Below are positions 52,955 to 61,535 of a stretch of DNA of 64,000 nt, piece by piece. The stretch lies in assembly GCF_036227225.1 (NCBI RefSeq), contig NZ_CP109444.1, forward strand, positions 12,060,817 to 12,124,816, given 5' to 3'. The position numbers were made by a program, and so were the translations under genes. How positions within the stretch are numbered: the first letter of the stretch is position 1; each line of letters opens with the position of its first letter. Origin of the DNA: Streptomyces sp. NBC_01478. Lineage in GTDB: Bacteria; Actinomycetota; Actinomycetes; Streptomycetales; Streptomycetaceae. The notes beneath the pieces were generated by a model, which did no database searches, was not told the DNA's origin, and was given only the letters and a program-made list of their open reading frames with translations.

Positions 52955-52998
52955 GGCCGGTACGGTCCCGCCGTCATACACGGCGGCCCGTACCGGCC
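52955..52998. other. Large interrupted hairpin between the helicase and Mrr-like genes
   Basis: GGCCGGTACG pairs with CGTACCGGCC, and inside it CCGCCGT pairs with ACGGCGG across CATAC. Placed inside the putative operon, it could terminate partially, adjust the ratio of the two proteins or protect the mRNA. Confidence 0.6.
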
Positions 52999-53026
52999 CA
53001 GGACCCCTCTGACGTCCGGGTGTTGA

Positions 53027-55546
53027 TCAGGCGCGCAGAGATTCGGAGTAGGCGGCGAAGAACCGGTCGCCGGTGAGCTTGTGGTGCGTGAGCTGTTCGC
53101 GGACGGCCTGTTCGTCCGCCCAGCGGTCCGGGCTGCTCGCGAGCGCCGCCGCGTAGGCCGTCACGGCCTCCTTCAGCTTCTCGAACAGGGCCGGGGTGAT
53201 GACACGCATGCCCGGCACCGCGGTCGCCTTGGCGTCGCGGACCCGGCTGGGGTGCAGCATGACCGCCACGGCCTCCACTTCGGCGTTGTGATCGTTGAGC
53301 CAGCGGACGCTGCCGCCGAGCTGGTCCATGTCCTTCTTCGCGATGGTGTCGGTGGTGCAGCCCGTCTTCAGCTCGACGACGGCCTGCCGCGCCGCCGAGA
53401 GCGCCCACAGGTTGTCCGGGCCGGTGCCGTACAGCTTCTCCGGACGTGTGCTGGCGAACCCGAGATGCAGCCCGAGCTGCTGCCAGGCCCGCTCGGCGTC
53501 GTCGGAACGCTCCTCCTCGCCCCACACCACGTCCTCGAACAGCGCCTGCACACCGAGCCTGAGGCCGACGCCGTCGCGGTAGCGGGCGGCCAGGAACTCG
53601 GCGGCGGCACGCGACTGCACCGCGGCCGCCTTGAGCTGGACGGGGGCGCCGCCGTTGACGGGCCGCAGGACGAACGGGTTGTCGTTCAGCGCGCCGGCCA
53701 GGGCCTGCTGGGCGGCCACAGGGTCGGTGAGGTGCAGGTAGGCGGCCTTCTGCTCCCGCAGCCAGCCGCGCAGCGCCATGTCGCCGTCGCCGAGGTCATT
53801 CACCGCCTTCTGCACCCGCTCGGCCGCGGCCGGGGCGCGTCCGGTGGCCGCGAGGTCGAACGCCTCGCGCAGCGCGACGGCTTCGTCCCGCACCGTCCCG
53901 TGCTCGGCGTAGCGCACCTCCGCCAGCGCCCGGCGGCTGCGCTCGCGCCACTGCGGCACCCGCCCCAGGCAGGCCCGCAACGCCTGCCTCACCGCGTCCA
54001 GCCCCTCGCCCTTGATCTGGCCGGCGATGTCCCGGCTCAGCTTCAGCTGCGCCTGGGTCGCCGGGGAGAACAGAGCCAGGTGGCGGGCGTCATGGATCGC
54101 CGTGGCGAGTTTCGCCCCCAGCAGCAGGACGGCGCAGTAGTCCTCGCCGTCGCGCACGCCGCGGCCCATGCCCTGCTCGATCCGCTGGACCTCGCGGGCC
54201 AGACGGACCGTGCTGTCGGCCAACGCGACAGCCTCGCGCCGCTCCACCCCGTCCAGGGGCCGCGGGATCTGATCGAGAATCAGCAGACGGCAGGCGTCGG
54301 CCGGGAGGTTGACGCCGTCGTACTTGTTGACCAGTACCACCAGGCCCACATGGCCGGCCTGGAGATCCTTCACGCCCGCTTCGAGGTCCCCGACCCGCCA
54401 GATGTGGTGGGCGTAGGGCCGCCAGTTCGCGGCGGCCCGGTCGCTGGGCACCAGCACGACCACGTTGACCGGCTCGGTCTCGGCGATGCCGTCGCCGTCC
54501 TGGTCCCCGTCGGCGAACTGGCGGGCCAGCACGCGGACGGCCTCGTCATCCAGGTTCGGGTTGAGCGCCACCGGGGCCAGGATCATCCGCTCACCGAGGT
54601 CGGCGGCGCTGCCCGGGGTGACGGGCTTCGTGACGAGGACCGGGTCGGCACCGAAGTCGGTGACCAGGGCGCTGTCGTCGGCGAGCGTCGCGGTCAGGTA
54701 GACCCGGCGGCGGGCGCGCACGAACGACGGGATGCGGTCAATCGGCGGGCACGAGGGCCTGATCTCGACCGCCGCCGACGTTGCCGTCGCGGTGGACAGG
54801 TGCAGCACCTCCGCGAGCAGCGGCCAGACGAACTCGAAGACCCGCTCCGTGCGGTGCGGGCGCAGGATCTTCAGCACCTCGTCGCGCTTGTCGGCCCACG
54901 CCCAGAACGGGATCGGCGCCAACGCGGTGGGGTCCTTGTCCTCCAGAGCCGACCAGGCGTTCGCCGACTGGTGGTGCAGGTCCTGCGCGAACAGCTGCAG
55001 CAGCTTGTCGTACGCCTCGTGCCCGGCGGGCACCCGCAGCCGGAACTGGTCCTCGGTCCGCGCCAGCGCGGCGTGCGCGTCGTCGACGACGACGACGCCC
55101 AGATCGAGCGGCTCCTTGCCGTCCCCGACGACACCGAAGGCCGACCTGCCGTTGAGCAGCTTCTGGTAGTTCGTCACCAGCACGGCCTGCGCGTTGAGGA
55201 ACGCCTGCTCGTACGGATCGTCCGTGGTGGCGATGTTGAGCCTGGCGGCCTCCTCGCGGACCTGCTTGACGAGGTAGTTGTCCGGGGTCAGGTAGACGGC
55301 CTTGCCGATGCCCTCGTTCAGGGTGCTCTGCGCGATCAGCAGGCCGACGGCCGTCTTGCCCCCGCCGGTGTTCTGCTTGATCACCACATCGCGTTCACCG
55401 CGCCGCTCGAACCACTTGTCCAGCACCTCGCCCTGCTCATGCCGCAGGTACGGCCACGGCCGGCTGGCCAGCCCCGCGTAGATGTCCCGGGGCCGCAGCA
55501 GCGCCTCGCTGTCTCCCGTACCGATCCGATCCCAATCCAGCGCCAC
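53027..55546 (-). CDS. SF2 DEAD/DEAH-like helicase with C-terminal PD-(D/E)XK-like domain
   Basis: From the GTG at 55546 (AAGGAGG 8 bp upstream) there are 839 residues. Motifs: Q/I region RPWPYLRHEQ, P-loop NTGGGKT at 59-65, DDAH box at 155-158, YLTATL near 290 and RIEQGMGRGVR near 455 (motif VI). The gap between motif III and VI is large as in XPD/DinG-like helicases, but no iron-sulphur Cys cluster is seen. Near residues 705-730 GPDNLWAL and VVELKTG give the Asp-(x)-ELK pattern of a PD-(D/E)XK nuclease. It is probably a DNA translocase with its own nuclease, the motor of a restriction-like system. Confidence 0.78.
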   Translation of the reverse strand: MALDWDRIGTGDSEALLRPRDIYAGLASRPWPYLRHEQGEVLDKWFERRGERDVVIKQNTGGGKTAVGLLIAQSTLNEGIGKAVYLTPDNYLVKQVREEAARLNIATTDDPYEQAFLNAQAVLVTNYQKLLNGRSAFGVVGDGKEPLDLGVVVVDDAHAALARTEDQFRLRVPAGHEAYDKLLQLFAQDLHHQSANAWSALEDKDPTALAPIPFWAWADKRDEVLKILRPHRTERVFEFVWPLLAEVLHLSTATATSAAVEIRPSCPPIDRIPSFVRARRRVYLTATLADDSALVTDFGADPVLVTKPVTPGSAADLGERMILAPVALNPNLDDEAVRVLARQFADGDQDGDGIAETEPVNVVVLVPSDRAAANWRPYAHHIWRVGDLEAGVKDLQAGHVGLVVLVNKYDGVNLPADACRLLILDQIPRPLDGVERREAVALADSTVRLAREVQRIEQGMGRGVRDGEDYCAVLLLGAKLATAIHDARHLALFSPATQAQLKLSRDIAGQIKGEGLDAVRQALRACLGRVPQWRERSRRALAEVRYAEHGTVRDEAVALREAFDLAATGRAPAAAERVQKAVNDLGDGDMALRGWLREQKAAYLHLTDPVAAQQALAGALNDNPFVLRPVNGGAPVQLKAAAVQSRAAAEFLAARYRDGVGLRLGVQALFEDVVWGEEERSDDAERAWQQLGLHLGFASTRPEKLYGTGPDNLWALSAARQAVVELKTGCTTDTIAKKDMDQLGGSVRWLNDHNAEVEAVAVMLHPSRVRDAKATAVPGMRVITPALFEKLKEAVTAYAAALASSPDRWADEQAVREQLTHHKLTGDRFFAAYSESLRA

Positions 55547-55570
55547 CGCGCCGTCCTCCTTCATCTGGCC

Positions 55571-55744
55571 AGGCGGCGTCCCGCCGCCTGCGCTCTTCCG
55601 ATTTCTCAGGACCGCCGCACACCCGGCGACGGCCTCGCTCCGCACCGGCGTCCCCAGACCTTGGTGCGGCCCTGCCACGGGCCGGCTCCCACGCCCACCG
55701 GCGGGGTGCCTTCCCGGCTGCCTGGAAGCGGCGGCCGGGAAGGC
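55571..55744. other. Two hairpins between the GIY-YIG-like and helicase genes
   Basis: AGGCGGCG/CGCCGCCT (55571-55589) and an 11-bp stem GCCTTCCCGGC with its complement (55708-55744) lie in the 225-bp spacer. They resemble the hairpin at 52955 in position, so the helicase gene seems to have structured RNA on both sides. Confidence 0.5.
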
Positions 55745-55771
55745 AACCGTTCACGGACCGGGCCCGGTTTG

Positions 55772-56302
55772 TCAGGCCGGTGGCGCCGACCGGTCACCGG
55801 TGTCGTCCCCGGCAGGCCGGGGACGGACGATCCGCGACGCGGGCCGGGAGGTGACCCGGGCGAGCCACTGCTCCTGAGTGACCACGGGCCACGTACGCGG
55901 GCCCATGCGGCCGCGCAGCCCGATCAGGTCGGCGGCCCGGCCCTCGGCGGCCTCGACCGCCTTCGCAGGGCTGAACGGATCGGCCTCCACGACGAACACC
56001 CCCGCGTAGACGCGGGCGCGCTCGGGATGACGGAAGTGATCCCGCAGCCGGGCACCGACTCCGCCGTCGCGGTGCGCCTTGCCCAGCCACCGCAGCCGCC
56101 CGTCGGCGTCGACCGCCAGGTACAGCCCGGCCAGCACCTCGTCCAGCACCGCGACGCTCTCCTGACGGTGCCGCGGCACCAGGCTGTACGGGGCGGGCCA
56201 GGTGCCGCACCTCAGCGGGCCCAGCGCCGTCCACGCCTGCCGCAGCACCCGTATGTCCACCAGCGGTCCGGCGACCGGTTCCGCGCAGCAGTCGGCGTTC
56301 AC
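55772..56302 (-). CDS. GIY-YIG-like nuclease domain protein
   Basis: In this 176-residue protein the core (55-135) has the GIY-YIG order: AGLYLAVDADGRLRWLG (GLY at 59-61, WLG at 72-74), then a basic helix VGARLRDHFR (Arg85/87), strand RVYAGVFVVE and EAAEGRAADLIG with the metal-ligand Glu120. The second motif is less strict than in UvrC, so activity is not assured. It starts at GTG 56302, overlapping the orphan gene by 4 bp (GTGA), hence the two proteins are coupled. Confidence 0.6.
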   Translation of the reverse strand: MNADCCAEPVAGPLVDIRVLRQAWTALGPLRCGTWPAPYSLVPRHRQESVAVLDEVLAGLYLAVDADGRLRWLGKAHRDGGVGARLRDHFRHPERARVYAGVFVVEADPFSPAKAVEAAEGRAADLIGLRGRMGPRTWPVVTQEQWLARVTSRPASRIVRPRPAGDDTGDRSAPPA

Positions 56303-58755
56303 AGCGACGTCACCGCCACGGTGGCCGAATCCAGCAGCTCGACGATCTGCGCGCACTGCTTCTTGATCTCGCGGATGTCCTTCACGTACAGCTTCTGCAC
56401 CTCGGCGGGCTCCTCCTCGGTGCCGGCCTCCTCACGGGCGCGCACGGCGTCCTCGACGGTCGTCAGGAGCAGGCGGACCTGTTCGGCGGCGGTGGCGACG
56501 CTGTCCTTGCCGCTGTCCACCAGGAAGGTCAGTTCCGCGCGCAGGCGGGTCATGCGGGTGAGCGCGTCCTCCGGGATCTCCTCCTCGACCTCGACGGTCG
56601 TCGTGCCGCTCGCCTCGCCCTCGACGCCGGAAGTGTCGTCCGTGGGCGGCTGCGCGCGCTTGATCTTGCGGATCGAGGTCTTGGGGAACACGGTGTCGAA
56701 CCACTGCTTGTCGGCGAGAACCCCCTCGCGCGGGTCGCCATGGGCGTCGGGCGCCCAGAAGGTGCCCGGCACCAGACTGTCCCCGGCCGTGGTGTCGGGA
56801 GCGCGCAGCGCCGCCTCGGCGAACGCGACCAGCAGCTCACGGGTCACCTCCTCCGAGGGTTTGGTGTAGGCGTCCACCAGCGCCTGGACCGCGTTGGACG
56901 GCGTACGCCGCACGCCCTTGCGGTCCTCGCTCTTCTCGGAGCCCTGGCCGGCGGTGACGAACGGCTCGGCCGCGTTGATCAGTCCCGGCACCAGGTGCCG
57001 CCGCACCAGGGTCTCCCAGGCCTCGGCGTCCCCCTGCCGGCAGGCCGTCAGCATCGAGGTGAGACTGCGCGCGTCCGGCCGCACCCCATACTGCACATCG
57101 CGGGCGCCGAACAGACCCCGGACGGCGAGCAGGGGGCCGCGGTGGACGAACTGCTGGGCGACCACGGCCGCCCACATCTCCGCGCGCCGCTCGGCCCTGG
57201 GCCCGTTCGACTGGCTCCACGGAGCCTCCTGCAGGGCGGTGCGCACCACGGGCCAGTACCGGCCGGTGGGCATGGCGGCGTGCGGTGCCAGGTCCTGCGG
57301 ACGCGGCGGGACCGGCGGGAACACCATCACGGTGGCACAGCGGATCGCCACATCCCGCAGAGTCAGAGGGCTCACCTCGTCCCCCGGGGACAGCAGCACC
57401 GTGAGCTCGTCGAGCGCCCGGGCCCCGACCAGGGCGTCGGCGATCGCATCCTCGTCCAGCGCACCGGCCCCGATGCGGTTCTGGGCGACCTCCTTGGCGA
57501 GCAGCTCACCGAGCAGGCCCTTGGCCTGGTAGGCCTTGACCAGGGTCGACCACAGTCCCAGAGCACGGTCCATGTCGTCGTAGTCGAGCTGGCCGCGCAG
57601 GTGCTCGTGCACGTTCAGCTGGCGCAGCGACTCCTCCAGCCGCTCCGGCTTCCTGGCGCCGACCACGACACGGGCGGACACCTGCGCGATCCGAGCGGCG
57701 CGCTTCGGACGCCCCTCCGCGCCATGGTCGGAATCGGCGTACCCGTTGTTGAGGTTGGTGCTGATCCGGCGCAGCACCTCGCCGAGCCCCTGCACGACCA
57801 GCCGCCGGTTCTCCTCCTCCCCGGGCAGCCGCAGCAGATACTGCGGCACCCCGGTCAACAGCTGCTGCGCCGACACCCCGAAGACGTTCAGCCGGGCGTC
57901 GGCACGGTTGGCGCCCGTGACCTGACTGCCCCGCCAGATGTCCCGCCGGGTCCCGTTGCGGTCGACCACCGGGGTCCGCTGGAGCACGACCACCGTGGAC
58001 TCCCGCTGGCCCTCCTGCACCAGGGACTCCGCCAGGTCGTAGGAACGCTGCCGAGCCCGCCGCTGCAGCATCTCCACGGCGTAGTGCTGCACCTCGACGG
58101 CGACCTCCGCGGAAACCTCCTGCGCGGAGAGCGCCGCGAGCGGCACCCCGTCCTCGACGACGGCCCGCACCACCGGCAGCGGACGCCGGCCGCCCAGGGC
58201 CTGCTCCACCGCCTTCAGCTCCCGCTGGGCATGGGCCAGTTCGCTCTCGGCGGTCTTCACCGCGTCCACCGCGGCGTCCTTCTCCGCCGGCGTCGCGGTC
58301 GCGGCCAGCCCCCGCTGTGCCGTCTTCGCACGCTCCAGCGCGAGGGACCCACCGGCCACCGCCCGCTGCCGGCCGACGAGTTCCTCCAGACGGGCCTGGT
58401 TGGCGGGCGAGGGGTGGAGCCAGTCGCTGCGCGTGCGGTCGTTGTTGACCCAGGGCAGCGTCGCCGCCCCGTGCAGGGCCACATTCAGCAGCAGCAGCGC
58501 CCCGTCGGTGTCGCGCTGCTCGACATGGAAGGCCGTCGGGCGCAGGAAGCGGCCGCCGTCGCGGCGGCGTTCGATGACACGCTTGGCCTCGCCCCGGCCG
58601 AGCGCCGGGGCGAGGCCCTCGATCACGGCCGGCCGGGGAGCGGGCGCGAAGCCCTCGGCCGCGCAGGTGTTGGCGATGGCCTCGTAGAGGTTCTCCGCCC
58701 ACTCAGCGGTGGTCGGATAGGGGAAGGGCCCTTCAGGGGCCTTGCGGGAAGACAT
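56299..58755 (-). CDS. Large orphan protein of a candidate defence operon
   Basis: This 818-residue soluble protein (start at ATG 58755; a TTG at 58764 is possible) has no recognised domain. Visible features: an HTH-like N-terminus (NLYEAIANTCAAEGF, EGLAPALGRGEAKRVIERRR), a TLPWVNNDRTRSDWLHP motif, a coiled coil near 135-180 (ELAHAQRELKAVEQAL) and a DxxR-rich middle (LNVFGVSAQQLLTGVPQYL, RRISTNLNNGY). An acidic linker near 700 is followed by a C-terminal coiled coil (AEVQKLYVKDIREIKKQC). It is the first gene of the minus-strand operon and coupled to the GIY-YIG-like protein, so it is probably the recognition or scaffold subunit. The role is unknown. Confidence 0.75.
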   Translation of the reverse strand: MSSRKAPEGPFPYPTTAEWAENLYEAIANTCAAEGFAPAPRPAVIEGLAPALGRGEAKRVIERRRDGGRFLRPTAFHVEQRDTDGALLLLNVALHGAATLPWVNNDRTRSDWLHPSPANQARLEELVGRQRAVAGGSLALERAKTAQRGLAATATPAEKDAAVDAVKTAESELAHAQRELKAVEQALGGRRPLPVVRAVVEDGVPLAALSAQEVSAEVAVEVQHYAVEMLQRRARQRSYDLAESLVQEGQRESTVVVLQRTPVVDRNGTRRDIWRGSQVTGANRADARLNVFGVSAQQLLTGVPQYLLRLPGEEENRRLVVQGLGEVLRRISTNLNNGYADSDHGAEGRPKRAARIAQVSARVVVGARKPERLEESLRQLNVHEHLRGQLDYDDMDRALGLWSTLVKAYQAKGLLGELLAKEVAQNRIGAGALDEDAIADALVGARALDELTVLLSPGDEVSPLTLRDVAIRCATVMVFPPVPPRPQDLAPHAAMPTGRYWPVVRTALQEAPWSQSNGPRAERRAEMWAAVVAQQFVHRGPLLAVRGLFGARDVQYGVRPDARSLTSMLTACRQGDAEAWETLVRRHLVPGLINAAEPFVTAGQGSEKSEDRKGVRRTPSNAVQALVDAYTKPSEEVTRELLVAFAEAALRAPDTTAGDSLVPGTFWAPDAHGDPREGVLADKQWFDTVFPKTSIRKIKRAQPPTDDTSGVEGEASGTTTVEVEEEIPEDALTRMTRLRAELTFLVDSGKDSVATAAEQVRLLLTTVEDAVRAREEAGTEEEPAEVQKLYVKDIREIKKQCAQIVELLDSATVAVTSL

Positions 58756-59145
58756 GAGAGACAAACGGTCCTTTTCCGGGAACCCTCATGGCCCCGGGTG
58801 CGACGAAACGCATCCGGCGGTCCTGCCGGGTGCCACACGCACCCCGAACCGCAGGCACTCCTGTCCAGGGAGCACCGGCGAGGGCCGCCGTCACCGTCAC
58901 GCACACCGAGCGCGTACCGGCGAGGACCGTCTGCCCCTTCGAGTCCACCACCGGAGACGGCGCACGCCACCGGACAACTCCCCTCGAAAGCAGGGGGGCC
59001 TCCGCAGCGTGCAGCTCAACGCCCTCTCCGCCGGACGGCGGCACGGGGCTGGTAGGTCGTCAGGACCACTGACGTGCTCTGACAGAGTGCCAGGTCATCG
59101 ACAAAATGGACAAGTTGTATGCATAACGCGCGTAGAATTACAAGA
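58756..59145. other. Promoter-side spacer of the candidate defence operon
   Basis: About 390 bases with no gene. From 59095 to 59155 it becomes AT-rich (TTGTATGCATAAC, TAGAATTACAAG), a likely place for the operon's promoter. No clear operator palindrome is seen. Confidence 0.45.
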
Positions 59146-59373
59146 TCACGCACATCGCGCCATCCATGCCGTACACCCCTCACCTCTCACCGTCCGCCTT
59201 GTACCCTCCGTCCGTACGGTCCGCGCCCGCACGAGCTCCTCGTCACTGGCCCGCTTCACCGGACCCACCACACCCGCGTGCCGCTCCAACAGGCCCCAGT
59301 CCACGGGCGGTCCCTCGCCACGCTCGGCCGCCCCCAGCATCTGCGCCCAGTCCTCGACCGTCAGGCCGTACAT
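59146..59373 (-). CDS. Small hypothetical protein
   Basis: The 75-residue product begins MYGLTVEDWAQMLGAAERGEGPPVDWGLLERHAG with coding-like helical pattern (quoted in pieces: MYGLTVEDWAQML, PVDWGLLERHAG). Its C-terminus is Arg/Thr-rich. The start lies 13 bp from repeat copy 2, so the gene may have lost its true 5' end. No family recognised. Confidence 0.45.
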   Translation of the reverse strand: MYGLTVEDWAQMLGAAERGEGPPVDWGLLERHAGVVGPVKRASDEELVRARTVRTEGTRRTVRGEGCTAWMARCA

Positions 59374-59385
59374 GCCGAGCGCGGC

Positions 59386-59537
59386 GTGATGGTCTGCGGG
59401 GGAGTGTCAGTTGGTCCTCGTCGTCTGAGTGTCAATGGCACAGGTGCGTTGACCTGGTTGTTGACGCTGGAGGGTGATGCTCACTCGTTGCTGGCATGAG
59501 TGATGAAGGGCCATGTCATTTTCACGCCGGCCACCAC
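59386..59537 (+). repeat. Dispersed 150-bp repeat, copy 2
   Basis: It is nearly identical to the copy at 50330, including both arms of the inner inverted repeat and the 36-codon frame (differences AGC/AGT, AAC/AAT, GCA/ACA). Together copies 1 and 2 flank the whole candidate defence cluster in direct orientation. Confidence 0.85.
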
Positions 59538-59576
59538 TCCGCGCCCCAGATGAGGCGCGGCGGGGACGGAGGACCG

Positions 59577-60893
59577 CTATTCCTTCGTCGGTAGTTTTGC
59601 CGTGACCACACGGTCCGCGTCGACGAAGGGGTTGGTGCTGACATCGAGGCCGAAGAGCGAGTAGATGCGGCTCAGCGCCTCGTACGCGTCGCGTTCCGGG
59701 TTGCCCACGGCCTGCCAGCTGTGGTTCCAGGTGTCGCTTGTGGCAGGCTGCGGAGCGCCTCGGAGGGGGAAGGACGGGTCGTTGCCGGGGGCCAGCGTAC
59801 GGGCCGGTGGGCGGGTGAAGTCCGAGGCGACGATCCGGTGCGTCCAGGTGCTGTCGACCAGGGGAAGGACGTGCCGGTCGACCAGCCGGAAGTACTCCAG
59901 CGTGATCTCGGTCAGCACGAACACGCTGATCCTGCTGGGCTGGGGGACTCCGGGCTCCATCGCCCAGCCCAGCATGTTCTCGTTCGCGGCTGCGGCCCCG
60001 GTGACCGCCCCGTCCGACTCGATCTGCAGCCCACGGCGGGAACCGTCGGCCAGCAGGAGACCGCCAGCACGAGGTTCCGGCCGGTTGTGTTCCGAAGCCC
60101 AGTTGAAGGCGTAGGCCTCACGGAGCGTGTCCTGGTTGCCCAGGATGTCTCGGAGGCCGCCGTCGGCGTACATGCCGGAGACGAGTCCGCGCGGATGGTC
60201 GGGGACGCTCTGGAAGAAGAGCACCGGCGTCTCCTCCATGCCCGCGGCGGTACGCAAGGTCTCCCGGACCCTTGCCCGGTCCGCAGCCGGCGTGGGCGCG
60301 ACGGCGGGCCCACGCCGCGTGTGCAGGCCGTCGTTCAGGAGCCGGTAGACCTCATCCGGCGAGAGGTAGGCGGTGGTGTCGCCGTTGCGGATCGGGATGG
60401 TCCAGCTGTTCTTGATGAACTGGCCGTTGTCGGTGATGCCCCGGTTGACCATCGCCCACCGGTCGGCCTCTGGGAGCGCCGGTACCTCGATCACGAAATA
60501 GTGCCCGGACACGTCCGAGTCCTCGGCCGGGTGGTCGAACCAAAAGAACTCCACCTTGAGCAGCGGGCGTACGTACTCCGTGATGACGTCCTTGTACTTC
60601 GTGCTGTCGACCACCTTCTTGTCGAAGGGCGTGGCCTTCTCCGCGACCTCGTGGAGCTCGGTCTGCTTCTTCTTGGCCTTGAAGCCGCACACGATCAGAC
60701 CGCCGCTGGCGTTCGCGAACGCGGCGACGTCCTTGGCGAGCTCGAACTTGCCCTTGTCGGTGCTCAGGTCGTACGGCCCTGCGGGCGGGACGCTCTTGAA
60801 GTCGACCCACTCGCTCTCTGGCGTGCCCAGGATCTCGTGCGGCCGCTGTGCGGCGAGAGAGGAGACGAGCTGAACCATGCTGTCGACGGCCAT
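59577..60893 (-). CDS. Schlafen/AlbA-type (AAA_4-like) N-terminal domain protein
   Basis: This protein of about 438 residues has an N-terminal AlbA_2-like domain (SEWVDFKSVPP, KDVAAFANASGGLIVCGFKAKK, then ITEYVRPLLKVEFFWF). That fold is common to bacterial Schlafen-like proteins, where E-F/D-K and the Asn/Gly-rich turn form a putative nuclease or nucleotide site. The C-terminal 250 residues are unrecognised, with LREAYAFNWASEHNR and ISVFVLTEITLEYFRL. It sits alone beside repeat copy 2. Many related proteins are antiviral, but that is inference. Confidence 0.72.
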   Translation of the reverse strand: MAVDSMVQLVSSLAAQRPHEILGTPESEWVDFKSVPPAGPYDLSTDKGKFELAKDVAAFANASGGLIVCGFKAKKKQTELHEVAEKATPFDKKVVDSTKYKDVITEYVRPLLKVEFFWFDHPAEDSDVSGHYFVIEVPALPEADRWAMVNRGITDNGQFIKNSWTIPIRNGDTTAYLSPDEVYRLLNDGLHTRRGPAVAPTPAADRARVRETLRTAAGMEETPVLFFQSVPDHPRGLVSGMYADGGLRDILGNQDTLREAYAFNWASEHNRPEPRAGGLLLADGSRRGLQIESDGAVTGAAAANENMLGWAMEPGVPQPSRISVFVLTEITLEYFRLVDRHVLPLVDSTWTHRIVASDFTRPPARTLAPGNDPSFPLRGAPQPATSDTWNHSWQAVGNPERDAYEALSRIYSLFGLDVSTNPFVDADRVVTAKLPTKE

Positions 60894-61125
60894 GCCGCCG
60901 GAGCCTACGCGCACGAGTGCCTCGCCCGCGCGGGGTGCTGCGGCGTGCCGAACTGAGCCGTCTCGTGTTGCGCACCGGTGACCGAACTCGGCTCTCGCCC
61001 CTTGTAGTTGGCCCCGTACGACGGCGCGCGTGCAGTGACCGTCGTACAGGGGGAGCCGCTGGTGGCCCCGGCCTCAGGACCGGGACCACCAGGTCGGCGG
61101 ATGTGGGATCAGCGGGTGCGCCGGG

Positions 61126-61368
61126 TCAGCGCTGCTGGATCCACCAGATGATCCACCCGGTCCCGCTCGCGCCCACGGCGCCGGCGGAGCCGCGGAGGAT
61201 GCCGTAGCCCGCCGTACGCGCGAGGGCGCGCAGGCGACGGCGGCGGCCGCCGTCCAGCATCTGCCGCACCCGGTCCCGGGTCCTGGACCAGATGCGGCGC
61301 GGCGTGCCCTTGCGCAGGTGGTGCCGGGTCGACGCCAGCCGGTCGGTGCCCTTAGGCTCGTTGGACAT
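61126..61368 (-). CDS. Small basic membrane-associated protein
   Basis: The 80-residue product begins MSNEPKGTDRLAS and has a strongly basic central part (RRIWSRTRDRVRQML, GGRRRRLRALAR) and a hydrophobic C-terminus (GYGILRGSAGAVGASGTGWIIWWIQQR, quoted as GAVGASGTGWIIWWI). AAGGAGG lies ahead of 61368. It could bind DNA or membranes near the replicon end; no family recognised. It is downstream of the winged-helix gene on the same strand. Confidence 0.55.
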   Translation of the reverse strand: MSNEPKGTDRLASTRHHLRKGTPRRIWSRTRDRVRQMLDGGRRRRLRALARTAGYGILRGSAGAVGASGTGWIIWWIQQR

Positions 61369-61535
61369 GCTGATGGTGCCTCCTTGGGGAGTGACTGTCG
61401 GTTTCTTCACTGGGCGGCTCCCTGCTCCAACAGGGGGCCGTCGCCCGTTTGCGGGGCGGCGGCCTGCGCCGCGCCCGACCCGGGTGTGCCGGGCCGGGAG
61501 TCGTGAGGCCGGGGGCCGCAGCTCCCCGGCGGTGT

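Noticed and set aside
50984..53026. Plus-strand open frame of 680 codons opposite the Mrr-like gene
   Set aside because: Antisense shadow caused by GC-rich third positions; no domain or start context.
53081..56869. Plus-strand open frame of 1262 codons opposite the helicase gene
   Set aside because: It is an antisense shadow. The minus-strand frame has helicase motifs and a ribosome site; the plus frame is Arg/Gly/Gln-rich without any domain.
51131..58755. Assigning the cluster to DISARM or Hachiman
   Set aside because: No PLD protein, methyltransferase, DrmB-like or DUF1837 protein was recognised, and the domain order differs.
56740..59055. Plus-strand open frame of 771 codons
   Set aside because: Shadow of the 818-residue orphan gene, His/Gly/Arg-rich with no motifs.
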